64,000 nucleotides of DNA, taken from the NCBI RefSeq assembly GCF_052065695.1, contig NZ_JBQHTM010000015.1, positions 1 through 64,000 of the forward strand, written 5' to 3'. A program made the translations under genes and the position numbers. The notes under the pieces were generated by a model, which ran no database searches, was not told the origin of the DNA, and was given only the letters and a program-made list of their open reading frames with translations. Positions 58,096 through 64,000 of this stretch are shown one piece after another (within the stretch, counting starts at the first letter, position 1; every line of letters starts with the position of its first letter). Source of the DNA: Intestinimonas sp052065695 (GTDB taxonomy: Bacteria > Bacillota > Clostridia > Oscillospirales > Oscillospiraceae).

Positions 58096-60105
58096 TCACT
58101 CAATAAACAACGAGTGATCGCTGAAGGAGGACGGATAGGACATCGGCGTAATCCACTGATTAAAAACAATGATATACGCATAGACAGAACCTTCACCAAA
58201 CCGTTCGTGATGAAGCGTTTTGCCGTCAGGTTCCATTGACACTTCATCCGGCAATCCTCGTAGATATGGCAAATCCATTGTTTTGGCCTGATAGCCAGGG
58301 AAAGATGCCATCAATCCAACAACCTGACCAACACCAAATGCAACATGTCTGACCATGGCTCCAGGAGGAACAATCGGTGCAGCAGCAACTGTGCGCTTTA
58401 TGCCTGTTCTGACCTCGTGTGCTCGCTCGGCCACGATGGTGTTGATGTGCTGTTTCCAGTCGGGCGCATCCAGGATATCTCTCTTTGTTTCACATTCCAG
58501 AATCAAGTCACGCAGATGTTCCGGCTTAGCCTGTTTGCTCTCGAACATTGCAACGAAGTATTTCTGGAACTGCTCCAGCGTCAACGGAACAATATCCAGA
58601 CGCTGCTTCATATCGCCCTTTGCGTACCAGATGCCATGACGGAATGTTTCAGCAGTATTGGTATCGATTTTGACCGCAATAAACATACCGTAGACTGGCT
58701 TCTCGTACTTCAATACCGCATCGGATACATGGCGTCTAACAGGCTCTCCTTCCATTGCTTCCTGACGGGAGGAAGTGGACATTGTAACCTCGGTAAGAAT
58801 CGTGAAATCATCGAATTCACAGTACAGATCACCCTTGCCACCACCAGCTGCCGAAACAGGCATGAAGTCAGAATCCAGCTTGAATCCACGAACTTCATAC
58901 GGTTTATTTATCATGTGGTCGATTGCAAGCGCAGCTCTCCAGAGCGTCCATTCAAGATACGCCGGCGTTTCATCCTTGGGTACTTCAATGGCATTATCTT
59001 CGTCGTAAACCAGCTTTCCACCGCCCTTAATGAGAAGTGACATATAATCGGCAATTTCTTGCCACTGGTTGCACTGGTCGTTGGCATACTGGATTTCGTC
59101 CGTCTGTGCAAGGATGTTCTCAAGCCGCTGTCTTGCAATATTGATCTCAGCAGGCGTAGTCAACGGCAGATCGGAAATGTCGAATGCAATATGACGTTCC
59201 TTCATCTGTTTAATCAGATCGTCCAGCAGAGACTTGGCTACCTCAACATTGTCAGTCGGCAACGGCGCACCGTTGCAAAGAAGTTTATACTGCTCCATGA
59301 TCGGCTCGGTGCTGGCTGTGGTCTTGGCAAGCTTTTCAGCCAATACGTGCTTAGTAGGAACGATAATCAAACCTCTGCCTTTCCGCTGAAGCACACCAGA
59401 AATACGTAGATAGCGCATATTCATATCGCTATACTGAAAGAAGTTGTCGGCTTTCTTATCGTAGTTCTTCGCCCGTTCTACAACTTCTTTTTTATCAAAT
59501 TTACGTTTTGAAGGGGCGGCAGCTCTACGTTTTCTTAGATCGAGGATGTTATTAACTACTTCGTTGAGATCGTATGTAGGATTGGTTGTATGTCCCCATA
59601 ACGAAAACTCAATACGGCTAAGCTCCGATGTTCCAGTTCGACGTTCGAGTTCTAACATGATAGCAAGAATCCATCTTAATGGTGAAAAATGGTGGATACC
59701 ATCAGGCATAGACTCTTGCTCTACACTCATTGCACGCAAATAGCATTCCTGCACCGCAGGGTAGGTATCAGCTTTTAAGAACGATCTACCAAAGGGAGTA
59801 ATATCATCCGGGATGCCAAGTTCCTCTTGGGCACCCTCCTTCTTCTTGAGCTGCGGATAGATAAATCCATTTTTAGCAAACATCAGACGCCATTTTCTTG
59901 CATGGCTCCCGGATTCGTCTTTTCCATCTTCATTCTGAATAATACCCTTTTCATTCAGGTAGTTCATAAATCCGATTTCATTATCTTTGCCGTGAAGATT
60001 TCCCACAAAGGGAGAACCGGCAAATACTTTGAAACCCTCTTGGATACGATTGGGATTGCGCAAGCCAGTATTACCAACCAGCCAAATATCAATCTGTTCG
60101 TTCAT
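58096..60105 (-). CDS. AlwI-family type II restriction endonuclease
   Basis: The 669-residue protein has the AlwI-family N-terminal segment (WLVGNTGLRNPNRIQEG), MSVEQESMPDGIHHFSPLRW and a C-terminal part with a PD-(D/E)xK-like region (VSAAGGGKGDLYCEF and TILTEVTMSTSS). AlwI cuts outside the asymmetric site GGATC. The start is ATG 60105 behind GGAGG. It is 14 bases after the methylase gene and 22 bases before cyclase 1. Recognition of GGATC here is a family-based inference. Confidence 0.9.
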   Translation of the reverse strand: MNEQIDIWLVGNTGLRNPNRIQEGFKVFAGSPFVGNLHGKDNEIGFMNYLNEKGIIQNEDGKDESGSHARKWRLMFAKNGFIYPQLKKKEGAQEELGIPDDITPFGRSFLKADTYPAVQECYLRAMSVEQESMPDGIHHFSPLRWILAIMLELERRTGTSELSRIEFSLWGHTTNPTYDLNEVVNNILDLRKRRAAAPSKRKFDKKEVVERAKNYDKKADNFFQYSDMNMRYLRISGVLQRKGRGLIIVPTKHVLAEKLAKTTASTEPIMEQYKLLCNGAPLPTDNVEVAKSLLDDLIKQMKERHIAFDISDLPLTTPAEINIARQRLENILAQTDEIQYANDQCNQWQEIADYMSLLIKGGGKLVYDEDNAIEVPKDETPAYLEWTLWRAALAIDHMINKPYEVRGFKLDSDFMPVSAAGGGKGDLYCEFDDFTILTEVTMSTSSRQEAMEGEPVRRHVSDAVLKYEKPVYGMFIAVKIDTNTAETFRHGIWYAKGDMKQRLDIVPLTLEQFQKYFVAMFESKQAKPEHLRDLILECETKRDILDAPDWKQHINTIVAERAHEVRTGIKRTVAAAPIVPPGAMVRHVAFGVGQVVGLMASFPGYQAKTMDLPYLRGLPDEVSMEPDGKTLHHERFGEGSVYAYIIVFNQWITPMSYPSSFSDHSLFIE

Positions 60106-60119
60106 ACTTCAACCTCCAA

Positions 60120-62015
60120 TCAATATCCGACAAACAAATACTCCTGGACAGAGTTTCTGTGAGTCTTTGCTTCATTTTGATTGCCGAAAGAATACTTATA
60201 ATCTATTGGTATCACTTCTACGTGCTGCTTATATTTCGCCATAATTGCCACCATTTCATCCTGTGTAGGCAGGCTATTAGAGGAATAGGACACAATCAAG
60301 ATACTATTGGCAAATTTCTTAAACAGCTTGTCAAACGCATCTGCGGCACCCTTGCGTGTAGAAAAAGGCGTAGGATACGATTTGAACTTCTTTGTCTGTG
60401 TGTGTTCCTGAATCTCGACACCTTTCCAATCACGGGCCAGCCCCTCCACGAAATGGTATCTACGCACATATTCGTTATCAGAAAGGGGCGAGTAATACGG
60501 CGGGTCAATATAAACCAAATCTGCCTGTTCAACTCGCAAGTCCATAGCATCGCCATGCTTGGAGCGATTTACCTTGCCGTTGTCAAACACGGCACTGTTT
60601 ACCGCTTCTACAGCATCCAGGAATTGCTCCGCAAGGGATTTCTGCAAATCCTTCCGTCCATCATCATATCTGTGTCCGGTATAGGTAAAGATACCTCTTG
60701 GACGCTTCTTGATACAGGCACGAATAAGTGCGGTCATGGCAATGGCGTGCTTATATGGTTCACGAATAGTAGCAATGTTGGTGCGGAGCGTATCGATCAG
60801 ATCATTTTCTTCATCAGTGTAGTATAAGCTCTGGAACTTTGTAGCAACAAAATGATCAGATTCCTTATGGGCCACCAGAAGTTGTTTTGCTTCTTCCAAA
60901 GGTAAAGTAACCGTATTGTTCTCCACCATGGCCTTTGTAAATGTTGCAGACATTGCCATGTAATCATTGCTGATTACAGCTTTGCCCTGTGCTTTGAACA
61001 TATAACCAACAATTCCGGAACCGGAGAACAAATCCACAACGGTGTTGACATTGAATTGTGATGCAACAGACCAAATCTCAGAAAGCAGCTTGCTCTTGGA
61101 ACCCATAAAACGGGTAGGAGGATAGGCAGACACCTGTTCCGGCAGTGGCTTCGGTACCAATTTGATCAATGTACGCTGCTTGGGTGGGATTGTTACAATA
61201 ACATCCTCTCCCTTTCGTGTGCTGCCATTGCAGGAAATGTGCCGTTTGGTTTGAATTACATCAATGGTAAATGGCGCATAGAGTTCATGTACAAGCGGAT
61301 GATTAGAGTTTGTCAGAATGACATGGCATCCACGTTCATGCAGCGTCATAATCATCTTTGCCAGCTCTACATGATCTTCTTCATAAAACTGTTCCTTAGT
61401 ATAACGCTTGAAATCAGAATATTCAGAGATCGGAAGGTATGGAGGGTCGAGGAAAACAAAGTCACCTGGCTGTGCATAATGCTCCAAAACCAAGAGATAA
61501 TCTCCGCAAACGATCTCAGCCTTTTTCAAAGCCTCGGATGCAGCTCGCAAACCATCTTCATCACAGATTTTCGGATTCTTATATTTTCCAAAGGGAACAT
61601 TAAACTGTCCCCGCTTATTAACACGATACAGACCATTAAAGCAGGTTTTATTCAGAAAAATAGTTCTTGCAGCAGCTTCCGCTTCTGGCAGAGTTGTCCA
61701 TTCAAGACCACGCACAGAGTAAAACATCTCACTGCTATTTTCGTATGTTTTGAGATATTTAATTACATCATCAACATGACCTGCGACCTGGCGATACATA
61801 TTGATGAGTTCCGGATTGCTGTCTGCAATCACCGCATTCTCCGGCTGTAGTGCAAAGAACATTGCGCCACCACCAAAAAATGGTTCGATATAGCGACCAT
61901 AGGAAGCTGGTACTTTGGGAATGAGATCGCCTAACATTTGTGTTTTTCCACCAGCCCATTTTAATATAGGCTTTGCCTGTACAGGAATTGCATTTTTGAG
62001 CGCTTGTTCAGCCAA
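60120..62015 (-). CDS. Fused tandem Dam-family adenine methyltransferase
   Basis: The 631-residue protein contains two complete N6-adenine methylase domains. Domain 1 (about 1-275) has LKWAGGKTQML, the SAM motif EPFFGGGAMF and catalytic DPPY in FLDPPYLP. Domain 2 (about 300-631) has RFMGSKSKLL, LFSGSGIVGYMF and catalytic DPPY in YIDPPYYSP. Two domains fit an asymmetric recognition site whose strands need separate methylation, as for M.FokI. The start is TTG 62015 behind GGAGG, and it overlaps the controller gene by eight bases. Confidence 0.93.
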   Translation of the reverse strand: MAEQALKNAIPVQAKPILKWAGGKTQMLGDLIPKVPASYGRYIEPFFGGGAMFFALQPENAVIADSNPELINMYRQVAGHVDDVIKYLKTYENSSEMFYSVRGLEWTTLPEAEAAARTIFLNKTCFNGLYRVNKRGQFNVPFGKYKNPKICDEDGLRAASEALKKAEIVCGDYLLVLEHYAQPGDFVFLDPPYLPISEYSDFKRYTKEQFYEEDHVELAKMIMTLHERGCHVILTNSNHPLVHELYAPFTIDVIQTKRHISCNGSTRKGEDVIVTIPPKQRTLIKLVPKPLPEQVSAYPPTRFMGSKSKLLSEIWSVASQFNVNTVVDLFSGSGIVGYMFKAQGKAVISNDYMAMSATFTKAMVENNTVTLPLEEAKQLLVAHKESDHFVATKFQSLYYTDEENDLIDTLRTNIATIREPYKHAIAMTALIRACIKKRPRGIFTYTGHRYDDGRKDLQKSLAEQFLDAVEAVNSAVFDNGKVNRSKHGDAMDLRVEQADLVYIDPPYYSPLSDNEYVRRYHFVEGLARDWKGVEIQEHTQTKKFKSYPTPFSTRKGAADAFDKLFKKFANSILIVSYSSNSLPTQDEMVAIMAKYKQHVEVIPIDYKYSFGNQNEAKTHRNSVQEYLFVGY

Positions 62016-62241
62016 TGTACTCGCCTCCTTGTTTTGAAATCTCTGGAGTCAGCTCCATAATATCGCCAATGTCACACTGTAGTGCTGTACAGATTTTTAC
62101 GAGCACATCCGTGGTAACATTTTCGTTCTTACCAAGCTTTGCCATAGATGCATGGCTGATTCCGGCAGCAGCGCACAAATCTTTCTTCTTCATATCTCTG
62201 TCGATCAATAGTTTCCACAATTTCTTATAGCTTACTGCCAT
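62008..62241 (-). CDS. XRE-family controller (C) protein of the R-M operon
   Basis: The 77-residue HTH protein (KKDLCAAAGISHASMAKLGKNENVTTDVLVKICTALQ, shown in part) ends LTPEISKQGGEYIG. It is encoded first in the operon and overlaps the methylase start. C proteins delay endonuclease expression after entry into a new host. A perfect dyad in its 5' leader is the likely binding site. Here the same transcript would also carry the cyclase-effector genes. Confidence 0.85.
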   Translation of the reverse strand: MAVSYKKLWKLLIDRDMKKKDLCAAAGISHASMAKLGKNENVTTDVLVKICTALQCDIGDIMELTPEISKQGGEYIG

Positions 62242-62304
62242 CTTTCACACCTCGTCTATTATGTATGAAATCACTTCTTTGAAATCTGTTTTTGATGAAT
62301 TAAC

Positions 62305-62357
62305 TTCAGCGAACGCTGAATTTTAATCAGTATAGCACACAATTCGATATTTCTCAA
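62305..62357 (-). promoter_or_regulatory. Defence operon promoter with dyad operator
   Basis: On the minus strand TTGAGA (62352-62357) and TATACT (62329-62334) have a 17-base spacer. Ten bases further downstream lies TTCAGCGTTCGCTGAA (62320-62305), arms of seven bases around two central bases. It is well placed for repression by the adjacent HTH protein. Confidence 0.72.
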
Positions 62358-62426
62358 TAGCTAAGCACACTTTAATTGACAAAAGAACAGCCTTTTTCGA
62401 GTAAACTGGTTTTCGCACTATATAAA

Positions 62427-62468
62427 AGACTGGATGCCACCTCTTACGAAATAACATCCAGTCTGGTT
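62427..62468 (-). terminator. Terminator after the TnpV-DUF6809 pair
   Basis: The stem AGACTGGATG/CATCCAGTCT with an 18-base loop is followed by TTTTATA on the minus strand. It insulates the defence operon promoter. Confidence 0.75.
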
Positions 62469-62480
62469 TTACTCTCTAAT

Positions 62481-62744
62481 CTATTCTTCCATGACCTCCA
62501 GCATCATCCTGGCTCCCAACTTAAAGCTGTGTTGGAACAGCAGGCAGTCTGCCATGGTCTGGAACTCTCGCACGCAATCCACATATCGGAAGAACAGCTC
62601 TTTTTGTTCATCCGTAAAGGTGGCTTGCAGCTTTTCTTCGTTACTGCAAATCAGTTCCAGAAATTTTTTGTATTCCTTACAGGAAGATGTGTCATAGTCC
62701 GTTGGCTCAATGTTGCCATACCAAAATTCTTCAAGGATTTTCAT
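62481..62744 (-). CDS. DUF6809 family protein
   Basis: The 87-residue helical, acidic protein starts KILEEFWYGNIEP and ends KLGARMMLEVMEE, as in DUF6809 proteins common on Firmicutes mobile elements. Its start overlaps the TnpV stop by four bases. Function unknown. Confidence 0.82.
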   Translation of the reverse strand: MKILEEFWYGNIEPTDYDTSSCKEYKKFLELICSNEEKLQATFTDEQKELFFRYVDCVREFQTMADCLLFQHSFKLGARMMLEVMEE

Positions 62745-63139
62745 ACCGCATCCTCCTCATAAATCATTTCCCGGAGGATGATTTCCTCGGCTCGGTTGCG
62801 GATGCTGTTCATGGCACCAACCCATGCCATCTGATTAGACGCTTTCAGCTCCTCGGTTACGCCCTCAGATGCTTTCATCTGCTCGATAATCAAGGACAAA
62901 CGCTCCTGCGCCTGCTCGTTCAAATCAGCGAGATATGTCCAGAGTTGACCGCTGAAAACAAGGTCATTAAAGAGGAACGGACGATGCTCTTTGATGTAGT
63001 CCCGGTGCATCCGTCCCCATTTACCAATGGGGCGCTGTTCCTCGGAGGACAGGGTAAGAACCGGAATATAGTAATCGCCAATGCGTTCATACCAAAGGCC
63101 ATTGCTCTCATCATAAATGTGTTTCTTCATCTCAGTCAT
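62741..63139 (-). CDS. tnpV: Transposon-encoded protein TnpV
   Basis: The 132-residue protein matches TnpV along its length: GDYYIPVLTL, RPIGKWGRMHRDYIKEHRP, LADLNEQAQERL and GVTEELKASNQMAWVGAMNSI. It is a frequent passenger of Tn916-like and mobilizable elements and has no established activity. AAGGAG precedes ATG 63139. It is the gene nearest the right end of the element. Confidence 0.88.
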   Translation of the reverse strand: MTEMKKHIYDESNGLWYERIGDYYIPVLTLSSEEQRPIGKWGRMHRDYIKEHRPFLFNDLVFSGQLWTYLADLNEQAQERLSLIIEQMKASEGVTEELKASNQMAWVGAMNSIRNRAEEIILREMIYEEDAV

Positions 63140-63194
63140 TGTATTGATCTCCTTATTCTGGTGTTAGAATCGCAAGTCTGACTCTCCAGAAATA

Positions 63195-63214
63195 TTGGTA
63201 AATCTTTGGTAAAT
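63195..63214 (+). repeat. Right-end integrase arm repeats
   Basis: Two direct copies of TTGGTAAAT (63195-63203, 63206-63214) match the tandem pair at the left end (48142-48162), in the same orientation and with the same AATA prefix. They lie about 80 bases inside attR. Confidence 0.65.
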
Positions 63215-63276
63215 TTGAGATCGAAACACAAAAAACGCTTAAAATCGAGGGTTATGAGACGATATAAGACTTTTCA

Positions 63277-63474
63277 TCATACCCGGTAAATCCTTCCGTG
63301 GCAGATAAAAAGTATCCTCGTCATTTGTGCGCTCCTATATTGTTTCGGTAGGCTCAGTATAGCATACAGGCTCCGGATAGTCGAGGGGCATCTCAAATGT
63401 GCCATAAGGAGGCGCTGTTCCATTGACTCTGTTATCAATGCTTCCGCATAGGCTGTGGGCTTCTTGATATTCAT
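63277..63474 (-). pseudogene. Stranded 5' end of the phosphatase gene plus preceding small ORF
   Basis: On the minus strand the original phosphatase start (ATG at about 63324, ribosome site GGAGCG) reads TRILFICHG and then runs into element sequence, stopping after RIYRV. Upstream and in the same frame is an ORF start MNIKKPTAYAEALITE behind GGAGG at 63474. In another frame over the same DNA, GTAPPYGTFEMPLDYPEP also looks protein-like and stops just before the phosphatase ribosome site. A frame-disrupted small gene is therefore possible. TATACT near 63355 may have been the phosphatase -10 box. Confidence 0.6.
63296..63306 (+). repeat. attR core of the mobile element
   Basis: CCGTGGCAGAT is the direct copy of the sequence at 47974-47984. 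It lies in the ICHG codons of the interrupted phosphatase gene. Confidence 0.75.
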
Positions 63475-63514
63475 GGGATCCTCCCTCCCGGCGCTGCCGC
63501 CTGCTTATAAAGAG

Positions 63515-63538
63515 AAGGCACGGCATCTGCCGTGTCTT
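63515..63538 (-). terminator. Hairpin after the metallophosphoesterase gene
   Basis: The short stem AAGNCACGGC/GCCGTGCCTT with a four-base loop is followed by CTCTTTAT on the minus strand; one position of the stem is unpaired. Confidence 0.5.
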
Positions 63539-63587
63539 CCCCTGCGTCAGAACCTTGATATCGTCTGGCAATCTCTCCGGTATATAC

Positions 63588-64000
63588 TCAAAGCAGTTGG
63601 ACGATTTGTTCCCAGAGCAGGATATGCCTATCATCGACAGCCTGGTTGTCATGATAGTGTCCGAAGAACCAATATTGAAACTCCAGCCGCTGGTCGACCA
63701 TGTCCAGGAAGTCGTTCAGGCGGTCCGTCGTATAATCGGGGTTCAGCCTTCTGACGATCCTCGACGGGGCGCAGTGCGTGATCACACAGTCCGCCCGCCA
63801 GCCGATCCGTTCCAGAGTTGCCAGCGCGGTGAGATATTCCTCATCGGAGGGCAGCTCATCCGGCCACCAGCTATGTCCCAGGACGCGGAACCGCTGTCGG
63901 GTCCTTCGTTTCCACCAGTATTCCCGCTCAAAGTCCGGGGCGCTGGGATCAAGGATGCCGTCCTGAATGTCGTGGGAGGACGCGCCGCCCATGGTGAAGA
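63588..64000 (-). CDS. Calcineurin-like metallophosphoesterase, 5' end outside the window
   Basis: The C-terminal part of at least 134 residues has metallophosphoesterase motifs: GGASSHD near the visible start, ITHCAPSRI (GHx-type His block) and WFFGHYHDNQ (GHxH). These belong to small cytoplasmic phosphoesterases that bind two metal ions. The reading frame is open at the right edge, so the start lies beyond it. The substrate is unknown. Confidence 0.85.
   Translation of the reverse strand, partial: FTMGGASSHDIQDGILDPSAPDFEREYWWKRRTRQRFRVLGHSWWPDELPSDEEYLTALATLERIGWRADCVITHCAPSRIVRRLNPDYTTDRLNDFLDMVDQRLEFQYWFFGHYHDNQAVDDRHILLWEQIVQLL

Larger units (their letters stand above)
47974..63306. 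mobile_element. 15.3-kb integrative mobilizable element carrying R-M plus Pycsar-like defence
   Basis: The segment is bounded by 11-bp direct repeats in a split phosphatase gene. It has lower GC than its flanks and carries int, xis, VirE-type protein, primase, relaxase with oriT, DUF3847, HTH regulators, TnpV and DUF6809. No type IV secretion genes are present, so transfer must rely on a helper conjugative element. Cargo at 55981-62241 is a restriction-modification and cyclase-effector operon. Confidence 0.88.

Noticed and set aside
1..64000. CRISPR array or tRNA/rRNA genes
   Set aside because: No regularly spaced repeats and no cloverleaf or rRNA-like sequence were recognised by eye; a covariance-model scan would settle this.

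Overview
The window looks like chromosome from a high-GC, low-motility gut Clostridium-type bacterium (Oscillospiraceae-like Firmicutes). This is inferred from RibU behind an FMN riboswitch, a T-box leader before pheST, IreB, NnrDE-Alr-MazF order, a ClpC-type ATPase and Tn916-type mobility genes. No rRNA, tRNA or CRISPR array was seen.

Region 1 (1-8.7 kb) holds small regulatory cassettes. They are a BlaI-type repressor with three phased operators, a SLOG protein, the FMN-riboswitch-controlled riboflavin importer ribU, a PadR/DUF2812 pair with its own palindromic promoter, dinB, and a CsoR-controlled CPC-type metal ATPase. Region 2 (8.3-13.6 kb, minus strand) runs nnrDE, lipoprotein, alr, mazF, with a MATE exporter upstream. 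Region 3 (13.7-18.6 kb, plus strand) is a T-box leader, a small pyrophosphatase-like gene, pheS, pheT with an unusual ~100-residue insertion, and ireB. Region 4 (18.7-26.8 kb, minus strand) is a complete ornithine-to-arginine operon argG-H-C-J-B-D-F behind a palindromic ArgR-like operator.

Region 5 (26.8-34.2 kb) has a zinc-ribbon membrane protein and a condensation-fold acyltransferase divergent from an HSL-type hydrolase, a His-rich protein, a ferredoxin, and a ClpC-like ATPase with no normal start codon plus a lipoprotein. Region 6 (34.2-46.3 kb) has tsaD, three GNAT genes including rimI, polA, an ECF sigma/anti-sigma pair, rsmA, an amidase, and a btuFCD-type ABC importer behind a cobalamin riboswitch.

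Region 7 (about 47.97-63.31 kb) is a lower-GC, 15.3-kb integrative mobilizable element. It is inserted in the 5' end of a low-molecular-weight phosphatase gene and bounded by an 11-bp direct repeat. It carries int, xis, a VirE-type protein, a CHC2 primase, a MobQ-type relaxase with a recognisable oriT, DUF3847, HTH regulators, TnpV and DUF6809. Its cargo is one co-directional defence operon in the order controller protein, fused two-domain Dam-family methylase, AlwI-family endonuclease, cyclase 1, DUF5706 membrane effector, cyclase 2. The last three genes form a Pycsar-like anti-phage module with two different cyclases around one effector, directly downstream of a restriction-modification system. 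This composite is the most interesting content of the window. A partial metallophosphoesterase gene runs off the right edge.
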